DNA of 7,160 bases from JBHIFB01 sp046760905 (lineage in GTDB: Bacteria > Gemmatimonadota > CAZMKB01). The stretch is from NCBI GenBank assembly GCA_046760905.1, contig JBHIFB010000147.1, positions 1 to 7,160 on the forward strand. The letters run 5' to 3'. This document shows, in pieces, positions 1 through 4,837 of this stretch. The position numbers and the translations under genes are program-made. The notes beneath the pieces are model-generated. The model did not search any database, was not told where the DNA came from, and saw only the letters and a program-made list of their open reading frames with translations. How positions within the stretch are numbered: position 1 is the stretch's first letter; each line of letters opens with the position of its first letter.

Positions 1-374
1 TTCAATTCGTCGGGCTACCTGAATGCGAGCTCAATCTGGCCAACGCGGTGATCTACCTTGCCCTCGCTCCGAAGAGCAATTCTGTTCTGCGTGCGCTCAA
101 GGCGGCGAAAGAGGCGGCCTTAGAAACCACCGCCGAGCCGGTTCCTCTGCATCTTCGAAACGCACCAACGGGCCTTATGAAAAGGCTGGGTTACGGTAAA
201 GGTTACAAATATCCCCATGATTACCCCGGGCACATTGCAAACGAGGACTACTTACCCGAGAAGCTCAGGGAGAGGAAATTCTACACGCCAGATGGGCAGG
301 GATTGGAGAAGGAATTGGAGAGAAGACTTGCTGAGATAGAGAGAAGGAGAAAGGGCAAAAAGAAGGGAGGCTAA
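1..374 (+). CDS. rarA: Replication-associated recombination protein A, C-terminal part (5' end outside window)
   Basis: This is the C-terminal 123 residues of RarA (MgsA), an AAA+ ATPase of the clamp-loader/RuvB-like class that acts at stalled replication forks with SSB. The reading frame is open from position 3 with no start in view, so the gene begins upstream. Only the C-terminal oligomerisation domain is present, and the Walker motifs lie outside the window. Family hallmarks are the ECELNLANAVIYLA helix, the 'APKSNS' turn, 'PVPLHLRNAPTGLMK', 'LGYGKGYKYPHDYPGH', and a 'YLPEKL..RKFYTP' segment. A lysine/arginine-rich tail follows, ending at TAA 372-374. Internal GTG/ATG codons such as GTG 48 are not starts, because conserved RarA sequence continues upstream of them. 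The next gene starts 76 bases downstream behind its own promoter candidate, so rarA is probably the end of its transcription unit. Identity is confident from the recognised motifs. Confidence 0.93.
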   Translation, partial: QFVGLPECELNLANAVIYLALAPKSNSVLRALKAAKEAALETTAEPVPLHLRNAPTGLMKRLGYGKGYKYPHDYPGHIANEDYLPEKLRERKFYTPDGQGLEKELERRLAEIERRRKGKKKGG

Positions 375-376
375 AA

Positions 377-396
377 TTGTCTTTACAGTTAGACAA
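377..396. repeat. Short inverted repeat TTGTCT-N8-AGACAA after rarA
   Basis: TTGTCT (377-382) and AGACAA (391-396) are perfect 6-bp inverted arms two bases after the rarA stop codon. The candidate -35 hexamer TTTACA (382-387) starts on the last base of the left arm and otherwise lies in the 8-base centre. This position would suit a repressor operator. There is no T-run after it, so it is a poor intrinsic terminator. A 6-bp repeat can arise by chance. Confidence 0.35.
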
Positions 397-410
397 AAGC
401 TGTGTATTAT
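382..410 (+). promoter_or_regulatory. Candidate sigma-70-type promoter for the 451-1161 gene
   Basis: TTTACA (382-387, one mismatch to TTGACA) is followed after exactly 17 bases by TATTAT (405-410, one mismatch to TATAAT). A perfect TATAAT also occurs at 408-413, but its spacing to the same -35 is 20 bases. Transcription would start near 417, giving a leader of about 34 bases before the ATG at 451. Both spacing and position between two genes are good. It has not been tested. Confidence 0.6.
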
Positions 411-440
411 AATTTAACTCCAGGGGAGGGCACCACAAAA

Positions 441-448
441 GGAAAGAG
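441..448 (+). promoter_or_regulatory. Ribosome binding site for the 451 gene
   Basis: The purine-rich GGAAAGAG ends two bases before ATG 451. The GGAA core lies about 6 bases from the start codon. It is a moderate site that supports ATG 451 over other starts. Confidence 0.5.
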
Positions 449-450
449 AA

Positions 451-1161
451 ATGGAGAGTTCGCACGGGTTACCCAAGGGGCCACTATCGCTTGTGGAAAA
501 ACTCTTATGCAACCTTCCCGGGGTCGTATCAACGAAGATAAGAACCACCCCGGAGGGCAGCATATCCGAGATTCATGTGCTCACAACCTCGGACAGGCAG
601 CCCAAGCAGACGGTACGCGATGTGGAATCTGCGCTGCTTTCTGGGTTCAACATCAGGATAGATCATAAAAAAATCAGCGTCGCCCAGATCAAGGGGCCTC
701 TGGAGGCTTTCGAGAAGTCTGAGATCGAGGGGCGGGCCCAAGGACTGAGGACTGCCGGCAGGATATATCCGGAGGCCAGGCCCCGGCTCAAACTTATCAA
801 GGTGGAGGTGATGGAGATTTCCGGCGTGAAATCCAGGGCTGAGGTTACACTCAGCCACGAGGGGAACGTATACAAGGGAACAGTTGAAGATGCTTCCACT
901 ATGGAGAGCAAGCTGAGAATGTGTGCCAGGGCGACCCTCTCAGCGCTTGAGAATTTCATGGATGGAGACTACGCACTCACGCTGGAAAATCTGAGGCTAA
1001 TCGGGGAGGGGCTCGAGTCGATAGTGGTCGTCACAGTCGGGTTGAGATCGACCGACTCGACCAGGAGTTACGTAGGAGCCTGTTTCATGGGGGAGGACAG
1101 ATATAGATCAGCCGCTTCAGCGAGCCTTGATGCGATGAATCGGTTGCTGACCCATATCTAA
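451..1161 (+). CDS. Conserved-looking protein of unknown function, 236 residues
   Basis: I do not recognise a named family with confidence. No signal peptide or membrane segment is visible, so it is probably cytoplasmic. Residues ~12-80 look like a small alpha/beta domain (helix SLVEKLLCNL, strand-turn 'GVVSTKIRTTPEGSISEIHVL', helix 'PKQTVRDVESALL', strand 'IRIDHKKISVAQI'), perhaps ACT- or ferredoxin-like; this is inference from the pattern. A charged linker (~82-112) leads to a C-terminal half that seems internally duplicated. Strands followed by 'YKGTVEDASTMESKLRMCAR' and 'ATLSALENF' (141-169) resemble 'YVGACFMGEDRYRSAASASL' and 'DAMNRLL' (207-233). Such strand-hairpin plus helix units recall the LeuA dimerisation domain, but no catalytic motif is visible. 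ATG 451 has a purine-rich site and an upstream promoter candidate. The gene stands apart from both neighbours, so its own promoter seems likely. The ORF is convincing; its function is unknown. Confidence 0.8.
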   Translation: MESSHGLPKGPLSLVEKLLCNLPGVVSTKIRTTPEGSISEIHVLTTSDRQPKQTVRDVESALLSGFNIRIDHKKISVAQIKGPLEAFEKSEIEGRAQGLRTAGRIYPEARPRLKLIKVEVMEISGVKSRAEVTLSHEGNVYKGTVEDASTMESKLRMCARATLSALENFMDGDYALTLENLRLIGEGLESIVVVTVGLRSTDSTRSYVGACFMGEDRYRSAASASLDAMNRLLTHI

Positions 1162-1181
1162 TAGGTGACATGAGCACGTGA

Positions 1182-1194
1182 CCCGGCAACCGGG
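1182..1194 (+). other. Small GC-rich hairpin CCCGG-CAA-CCGGG
   Basis: Five perfect G:C pairs enclose a three-base loop 20 bases after the stop of the upstream gene. No T-run follows. It may act as a 3'-end stabiliser or a weak pause site, or it may be incidental. Confidence 0.35.
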
Positions 1195-1226
1195 CAGATG
1201 TTAACCTGGCCGTTCTCTCTTGAGGG

Positions 1227-1232
1227 TATAGT
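1227..1232 (+). promoter_or_regulatory. Possible -10 element for the HD-GYP gene string
   Basis: TATAGT differs from the TATAAT consensus at one position and sits in an AT-rich tract. No convincing -35 lies 16-18 bases upstream (best nearby: TTAACC at 1201-1206, 20 bases away). If used, the transcript would begin near 1239 and would carry the whole 1264-1479 structured segment as its 5' leader. Confidence 0.25.
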
Positions 1233-1263
1233 TAGAGATTTAATCAGAATTTGGGCTTTTTTC

Positions 1264-1275
1264 GGCTGACACCCG
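1264..1275 (+). repeat. Left arm of 12-bp perfect inverted repeat
   Basis: GGCTGACACCCG is the exact reverse complement of 1468-1479. By simple base odds, a 12-bp inverted match inside a region of about 300 bases is expected well below one time in a hundred. The match stops at both edges of the 12 bases. Confidence 0.9.
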
Positions 1276-1289
1276 GTAAGGATGCTCAG

Positions 1290-1340
1290 AGCGGAGCGGA
1301 TCAAGCCAGCGGAGCGGACACCGGATTTGAGTGTAGCGGA
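1290..1340 (+). repeat. AGCGGA repeat cluster (five copies)
   Basis: AGCGGA occurs at 1290, 1295, 1308, 1313 and 1335. The first four form two copies of the 11-mer AGCGGAGCGGA (1290-1300 and 1308-1318), separated by TCAAGCC, with an 18-bp period. Counting every GGA from 1264 to 1366 gives eight, including the one within the Shine-Dalgarno site at 1363-1365. Such a cluster could bind a protein on DNA or on RNA (CsrA recognises GGA motifs), but a csrA gene is not in view. Confidence 0.7.
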
Positions 1341-1347
1341 CTCAATC
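1325..1347 (+). promoter_or_regulatory. Leader hairpin A
   Basis: TTGAGT (1327-1332) pairs with ACTCAA (1340-1345) around the loop GTAGCGG. Two further pairs form (1324-1325 with 1346-1347) if base 1326 is bulged. It shares bases 1331-1345 with hairpin B, so the two cannot form together. Confidence 0.4.
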
Positions 1348-1357
1348 TAGTCCACAC
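1331..1357 (+). promoter_or_regulatory. Leader hairpin B, alternative to hairpin A
   Basis: GGACT (1338-1342) pairs with AGTCC (1349-1353) around the loop CAATCT. GTGT (1331-1334) continues the stem with ACAC (1354-1357) across a three-base AGC bulge, for nine pairs in total. Its 3' foot ends three bases before the Shine-Dalgarno site at 1361. The switch between A and B could alter ribosome access, but this has not been shown. Confidence 0.4.
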
Positions 1358-1360
1358 ACG

Positions 1361-1370
1361 AAGGAGGTGA
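1361..1370 (+). promoter_or_regulatory. Near-ideal Shine-Dalgarno site for the 27-codon ORF
   Basis: AAGGAGGTGA is a full-length match to the usual bacterial anti-Shine-Dalgarno sequence at the 3' end of 16S rRNA. It lies seven bases before ATG 1378. It is the strongest ribosome binding site in the window, yet it serves a tiny ORF and not the large gene downstream. This is the main evidence that the small ORF is translated. Confidence 0.85.
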
Positions 1371-1379
1371 TTCGCGAAT
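1370..1379. repeat. 10-bp palindrome ATTCGCGAAT over the small-ORF start
   Basis: ATTCGCGAAT is a perfect palindrome spanning the gap between the Shine-Dalgarno site and the first two bases of ATG 1378. It could be a protein-binding half-turn site, but it is too short and self-closing to make a stable RNA hairpin. It may be incidental. Confidence 0.4.
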
Positions 1380-1461
1380 GCTTGTGAAGCTTGTGAAGGT
1401 CCTCAGTAATGTAGTAATGACGATCACCGTTCTGTTCCATGCAGGCGGTGTAGTCTGGTAA
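1378..1461 (+). CDS. 27-residue hydrophobic peptide, possible leader peptide of the HD-GYP gene
   Basis: ATG 1378 lies seven bases after AAGGAGGTGA and the frame runs 27 codons to TAA 1459-1461. The peptide starts MLVKLVKVLSNVV and ends HAGGVVW. It has two lysines followed by a mostly hydrophobic run, so it could insert in the membrane. Codons 2-7 are a perfect tandem 9-bp repeat (CTTGTGAAG twice, 1381-1398). The stop is nine bases before GTG 1471 of the HD-GYP gene and in the same frame, with only three codons between. Three readings are possible: a translated leader that couples translation to the next gene, a free small membrane peptide, or the true N-terminus of the HD-GYP protein cut off by a stop codon. 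I do not recognise the peptide. The strong ribosome site makes translation likely; its function is unknown. Confidence 0.6.
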   Translation: MLVKLVKVLSNVVMTITVLFHAGGVVW

Positions 1462-1467
1462 TCACAA

Positions 1468-1479
1468 CGGGTGTCAGCC
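1468..1479 (+). repeat. Right arm of 12-bp perfect inverted repeat, covering the GTG start
   Basis: CGGGTGTCAGCC is the exact reverse complement of 1264-1275. The GTG start of the HD-GYP gene (1471-1473) lies within it. In RNA, pairing with the left arm would bury that start codon. Confidence 0.9.
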
Positions 1480-2817
1480 TTTTCTATCATGGCCGGAAAG
1501 AGCGTATCGATTAAATTCTGGGTCTATCTGGTTGCTCTCGCTTTGCTCAGCGGTGTGACCTTAAAACTTCTCATCCTGCAGGGTGAGTGGGTCACCATCA
1601 ACACCCAGAGTCTCGGTGGACTCATAGCATTCGGGCTCCTTAACATACTCTCCTACGTGCTGAGCGTTGAACTGCCCACGGGTGGAGCACTCCTCTCTGT
1701 GATGACAATGCTTGCCTGGCCCCTCATCATGCTCTTCGGACCGCTTCCGGCTGTCGTCGTTATCGTAGCCACATGGATCCTTATAAATGCCTTCGTCAGG
1801 AAGACAGGATCTCTGCGGATCGCGCACAACTTCCTTCAACTCACCGTCTCTGCCGGTTTGAGCGGTTATGTCTTCATCGAACTCGGGGGAAGAGCCGGGG
1901 TCCTCAACTTCCCGTATGTTCTCGTGCCGGTCACAGTCGGCGTACTCATCTTCTATTTTCTGAACACGGGAATGGTGAGCCTCGCTGTCGGGTTCTACGA
2001 GGGAATGTCTCCCTACCGGGTATGGTATGAGAACTGCAAGTGGCAGCTGTTTTACCAGGTTGGTTCTATTCCTCTGATGCTCTTCCTGACCTATCTCTAT
2101 CTGAGGATGTGGATATGGGGGCTTTTCTTGTTTTTCCTGCCGATGATGCTCGTGAGGCAGGGATACCATCTTTATCTGGAGTTAAAGAAGACTTATAAAG
2201 AGACTGTACTCGCACTTGTGAAGGGCATAGAAGCGAGCGACAGGTACACATCGGGCCATTCCGAGCGGGTTTCCCTTTATGCCAGGGCTATTGCAGAGGC
2301 GATGGATATGCCTATCAGGGAGATAGAGAAGATAGAGATCGCAGCCATTCTCCACGATGTCGGCAAGATCGGCAGCCTGTACCACGAAATTATAAGGAAG
2401 TCGTCCAAGCTCACGCCCGAGGAGTATAGGGTGATACAAAAGCATCCTGTCCAGAGCGAAGAGCTCGTGTCGCACGTGAGTTTTCTAAGGGGGGACATTC
2501 AGAAGATCATCCGCCATCACCACGAGACATACGCCGGCACCGGCTACCCCGATGGGCTCGAAGGAGATGCGATACCTCAGGGCTCCAGGATAATTGCCGT
2601 GGCGGATGCCTATGACGCAATGACATCGGACAGGCCGTACAGGAAGGCTCTCTCACACGAGCAGGCGCTAGAAGAGCTTGAGCGTTTCTCAGGCTATCAG
2701 TTCGATCCTCTAATCGTGGATGTGGTGGTGAAGAATAACCTTTCCCGTGAGAAGGTGATAGGCGAGGGGAGGCCTCAGGCCCCGAAGGAACCGCCACTGC
2801 GTGTAGAGGTTGGTTAG
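1471..2817 (+). CDS. Membrane-anchored HD-GYP domain protein, probable cyclic-di-GMP phosphodiesterase
   Basis: The N-terminal half (~16-228) is very hydrophobic, with about seven or eight membrane segments of a MASE-type sensor. A short linker helix (~229-250) leads to a cytoplasmic HD-GYP domain (~250-425). Its metal and signature residues are visible: 'TSGHSERVS' (H263), 'HDVGK' (H295, D296), 'HHHETYAGTGYPDGL' (HH at 350-351, GYP at 358-360) and 'ADAYDAMTSDRPYRKAL'. Family members hydrolyse c-di-GMP to pGpG or GMP; the ligand sensed by the membrane part is unknown. The core is intact, so activity is expected. Neither GTG 1471 nor the alternative ATG 1489 (MAGKSVSIKF...) has a Shine-Dalgarno site. 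Starting at either one probably depends on coupling to the small ORF that ends at 1461. The radical SAM gene follows after 17 bases. The HD-GYP call is very secure; the exact start is not. Confidence 0.93.
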   Translation: MSAFSIMAGKSVSIKFWVYLVALALLSGVTLKLLILQGEWVTINTQSLGGLIAFGLLNILSYVLSVELPTGGALLSVMTMLAWPLIMLFGPLPAVVVIVATWILINAFVRKTGSLRIAHNFLQLTVSAGLSGYVFIELGGRAGVLNFPYVLVPVTVGVLIFYFLNTGMVSLAVGFYEGMSPYRVWYENCKWQLFYQVGSIPLMLFLTYLYLRMWIWGLFLFFLPMMLVRQGYHLYLELKKTYKETVLALVKGIEASDRYTSGHSERVSLYARAIAEAMDMPIREIEKIEIAAILHDVGKIGSLYHEIIRKSSKLTPEEYRVIQKHPVQSEELVSHVSFLRGDIQKIIRHHHETYAGTGYPDGLEGDAIPQGSRIIAVADAYDAMTSDRPYRKALSHEQALEELERFSGYQFDPLIVDVVVKNNLSREKVIGEGRPQAPKEPPLRVEVG

Positions 2818-2834
2818 CGGTTGAGGGTAATGAA

Positions 2835-4178
2835 GTGCCGGACCTTTTGCTTGTAAACCCGCGGTATAAGATACTGGAGGAACCGATCCAGGAGCACCTT
2901 GGATTAGGATATATGGCATCCTTCCTCAGGTCCAGTGGATACTCCGTTGAGATCATCGATGCCGGTCTCAGGAGGCTCTCTCCGAAGAGGCTCGCGAAGG
3001 ATATCCTTTCGCGTGATTTCAAACTTCTGGGTATAACGATCATCTACCAGGCAGCAGCCATGGAGCAGCTCTCCGTCGTCCCCTTGCTCAGAGAAGCCGG
3101 TCTCAACTCACACATTACAGTTGGAGGCTACTGTCCCACTCTTGCCCATAGGGAAATGCTGGAGTGGAGGCGGGATATTGATTCCATTGTGAGAGGAGAA
3201 GGAGAGTACACAGTGCTTGAGCTGCTCGAGACTCTCGGCGAAGGTAGCTCAATCGATTCCGTTCAGGGCATCACTCACAGGAGAGACGGGGAAGTGGTTG
3301 AGAACGAATTGAGACCGCTGATAGCTGATCTGGATTCTCTCCCATTCCCCGCCAGGGATGAGCTCCCTGTAGCCTTCAAGAGGGGCGGCTGCATAACAGT
3401 AGTAACCAGCAGGGGCTGCTATGCAGTATGCAAGTACTGCAGCATCAGATCGTTTTACGATTGCATGCCGGGTGCGAATTGGAGAGGCAGGTCTCCAGAG
3501 AACGTTCTCGAGGAACTCGATCAGGTCATTGGCCGTTTCGGTGTGCGGAAGGTGAAGTTTGAGGATGCCAATTTCTTTGGACCTGGGAAGAGTGGGAAAG
3601 AAAGAGTCATCAGCCTCGCGGAGGGGCTTCTCAAGAAAGACCTTAGGATATCTTTCCGGTTCGAGTGCCGAACAGAGAATGTTGATTATGAGATTTTCAG
3701 CCTGCTGAAAAAGGCAGGCCTCGAAGAGGTATTCATAGGAGTCGAATCTTTCATACCAAGGGTTCTCGAGAGAATGAACAAGGGCTCCACGGTGGAGGAG
3801 AATCTCAAAGCCTTAGAGGTGCTGTCCCGGCTTGGTATAAGGGCGGGTATAGGATTCATCGCCTTCGACCCCGACACCACCCTAGAGGAGTTTTTCACGA
3901 ACCTCGACATGGTAAGAAAATACATCTTCCCCCTGAAGAAGAAGCTCGGGTTCTACATAGACCCGTTCGGGAGGCTTCAGGTGTTTTCAGGTACCGAGAT
4001 CCACCGGGAGCTCATGGAAAGTGGTGCAGCGAGCCCTAACATCTTCAGAGACGATTTCAAATTCAATGACGGGGCCACCCGCCTATTCTACAAGGTTATC
4101 CAACCGTTCAAGAGTTCCATATACGGCACAAAAAGCTGGATGAAACGCCGTGGGCTCATGAAACGAAGAGAGTTTTGA
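2835..4178 (+). CDS. B12-binding-type radical SAM protein of unknown substrate
   Basis: The N-terminal ~140 residues have the cobalamin-binding-like Rossmann pattern seen in BchE-like radical SAM enzymes: 'LLLVNPR', 'EHLGLGYMASFLRSSGYSVEIID', 'VGGYCPTLAHREML' and 'IVRGEGEYTVLELLE'. The radical SAM core follows with the iron-sulfur motif CYAVCKYC (C195, C199, C202). Later core features include 'FEDANFFG' (242-249) and 'EEVFIGVESF' with 'LERMNKG' (297-317). No DxHxxG cobalamin motif is visible, which is common in this class, so actual B12 binding is uncertain. Family members generate a 5'-deoxyadenosyl radical or perform methyl transfers, cyclisations and similar steps. The C-terminus is basic ('SWMKRRGLMKRREF'). 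The GTG start has GAGGGT at 2823-2828; ATG 2830 is out of frame and short. The phosphatase gene begins 15 bases later. The substrate cannot be read from the sequence. Confidence 0.9.
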   Translation: MPDLLLVNPRYKILEEPIQEHLGLGYMASFLRSSGYSVEIIDAGLRRLSPKRLAKDILSRDFKLLGITIIYQAAAMEQLSVVPLLREAGLNSHITVGGYCPTLAHREMLEWRRDIDSIVRGEGEYTVLELLETLGEGSSIDSVQGITHRRDGEVVENELRPLIADLDSLPFPARDELPVAFKRGGCITVVTSRGCYAVCKYCSIRSFYDCMPGANWRGRSPENVLEELDQVIGRFGVRKVKFEDANFFGPGKSGKERVISLAEGLLKKDLRISFRFECRTENVDYEIFSLLKKAGLEEVFIGVESFIPRVLERMNKGSTVEENLKALEVLSRLGIRAGIGFIAFDPDTTLEEFFTNLDMVRKYIFPLKKKLGFYIDPFGRLQVFSGTEIHRELMESGAASPNIFRDDFKFNDGATRLFYKVIQPFKSSIYGTKSWMKRRGLMKRREF

Positions 4179-4182
4179 TCTG

Positions 4183-4188
4183 TATAAT
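4183..4188 (+). promoter_or_regulatory. Possible -10 element for a leaderless phosphatase transcript
   Basis: A perfect TATAAT lies in the 15-base gap, with five bases between it and GTG 4194. Transcription would start at or next to the start codon. There is no Shine-Dalgarno sequence in front of this GTG, which agrees with leaderless initiation. No good -35 hexamer is seen at 16-18 bases upstream, and the gap is AT-rich, so chance is possible. Confidence 0.4.
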
Positions 4189-4193
4189 TTATC

Positions 4194-4823
4194 GTGGACA
4201 TCTTCCTTATCAGACACGGTGAATCCGTAGGGAACCGTGAGGGTAAGCTTCAGGGCTGGCTCGATTCACCCCTTACTGAAAAGGGCAGACATCAGGCAGA
4301 GGTAACAGCTAACAGACTCGCCTCTGCCGGAATCGAACAAATTTACACCAGCCCTCTCTCCAGGGCTCTGGATACCGCGAGGCTGATGGCTGAGAGGATC
4401 GGATGTGAAGCGGATGAGCTTGAACTGCTCAAGGAGATAGATGTGGGCAGCGCCGAAGGCCTCACCATCGACGAAGTCGAACGGATCTATCCGGATCATG
4501 TCATTGATCTGGTAGGTAAGAAAAGGGGGGATGCATCTTTCCCGGGTGGTGAGACTATCGATCAGTTTCACGACCGGGCGGCAAGGGCTTGGGAGAAACT
4601 GATTCGTCATGACAGCTTCGGTGCGATAGCATGTGTGAGTCACGGCTGGATGATCAATGCGCTTCTCAAAAGAGCCCAGGGACTACCTCTCTCAACGACC
4701 AACCTGGTCTTTGCCAATGGAGCCATCCAGCATCTGAGATCGGAAAAGGGCCGCTGGAAGATCATAAAGCTGGAGACTGTGAAGAATGTGACGCCCGCTA
4801 TGAGAGTCTGGCAGCTTTTTTAA
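4194..4823 (+). CDS. Histidine phosphatase family protein (phosphoglycerate mutase-like / CobC-like)
   Basis: This 209-residue protein has all core residues of the histidine phosphatase superfamily. They are 'LIRHGES' (R7, the nucleophile H8, E10), 'TSPLSRALDTA' (R57), the acid region 'KEIDVGSAEG' (E81), and 'CVSHGWM' with the second histidine H150. The length is usual for small cytoplasmic phosphatases such as PhoE, GpmB-like enzymes and alpha-ribazole phosphatase CobC. The sequence alone does not choose between them. A CobC-like role is tempting because the gene before it encodes a cobalamin-type radical SAM protein, but no other cobalamin genes are nearby. GTG 4194 begins directly at the conserved N-terminus (MDIFLIRHGE) and has no Shine-Dalgarno site; see the possible -10 element just upstream. 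hflX starts 14 bases after its stop. The fold and catalytic class are secure, the substrate unknown. Confidence 0.92.
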   Translation: MDIFLIRHGESVGNREGKLQGWLDSPLTEKGRHQAEVTANRLASAGIEQIYTSPLSRALDTARLMAERIGCEADELELLKEIDVGSAEGLTIDEVERIYPDHVIDLVGKKRGDASFPGGETIDQFHDRAARAWEKLIRHDSFGAIACVSHGWMINALLKRAQGLPLSTTNLVFANGAIQHLRSEKGRWKIIKLETVKNVTPAMRVWQLF

Positions 4824-4837
4824 ACTGAGGATTCTGC

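Larger units (their letters stand above)
1162..1263 (+). other. Non-coding stretch between the unknown gene and the inverted-repeat segment
   Basis: No gene is visible. It holds a small perfect hairpin (CCCGG-CAA-CCGGG, 1182-1194), a possible -10 element (TATAGT, 1227-1232), an AT-rich tract (~1227-1262) and six Ts (1257-1262). The six Ts have no GC-rich stem directly in front, so I do not call a terminator. Any promoter for the downstream gene string should lie here or in the first part of the next segment. Confidence 0.6.
1264..1479. mobile_element. Putative miniature inverted-repeat element (216 bp) in front of the HD-GYP gene
   Basis: The two ends are perfect 12-bp inverted repeats: GGCTGACACCCG (1264-1275) and CGGGTGTCAGCC (1468-1479). 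Directly outside them is a 5-bp direct repeat, TTTTC at 1259-1263 and TTTTC at 1480-1484, as a target-site duplication would look. The left copy lies in a T-run, which lowers its weight. No transposase is encoded, so the element would be non-autonomous. It contains the repeat cluster, the hairpins and a 27-codon ORF listed separately, and its right end creates the GTG used as the start of the HD-GYP gene. The repeats are seen directly; mobility is inference. The alternative is a native leader RNA whose ends pair across 192 bases. I do not recognise the ends as any named IS family. Confidence 0.4.

Noticed and set aside
402..668. 88-codon + strand frame starting at GTG 402
   Set aside because: Its start lies inside the promoter candidate, it has no ribosome site, and it overlaps the better-supported 451-1161 gene in another frame.
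529..858. 109-codon open frame on the - strand
   Set aside because: It is a shadow of the 451-1161 gene, with no recognisable protein features.
1182..1200. CCCGGCAACC resembling the conserved GGCAACC of SAM riboswitches
   Set aside because: The partner helices and the rest of the SAM riboswitch core are not found around it, and the sequence is explained by a simple five-pair hairpin.
1251..1262. GGGC followed by six Ts, suggesting an intrinsic terminator
   Set aside because: No stable GC-rich stem lies immediately in front of the T-run; the nearest strong hairpin (1182-1194) is about 60 bases away.
1162..1470. Cyclic-di-GMP (GEMM) riboswitch expected before a c-di-GMP gene
   Set aside because: I could not find the conserved core motifs of either known class by eye. 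A covariance search would settle it, and the leader is listed only as structured.
1561..2169. 202-codon open frame on the - strand inside the HD-GYP gene
   Set aside because: It is antisense to the membrane half of a clearly real gene. Its translation is rich in charged residues, His and Pro, with no recognisable domain, as expected from the reverse complement of hydrophobic codons.
2830..2856. ATG at 2830 as the start of the radical SAM gene
   Set aside because: It is out of frame with the protein and meets a stop after eight codons. GTG 2835 is in frame and begins at the conserved N-terminus.
2507..3043. 178-codon open frame on the - strand across the HD-GYP / radical SAM junction
   Set aside because: It overlaps two well-supported genes and their ribosome site, and shows no family motif.
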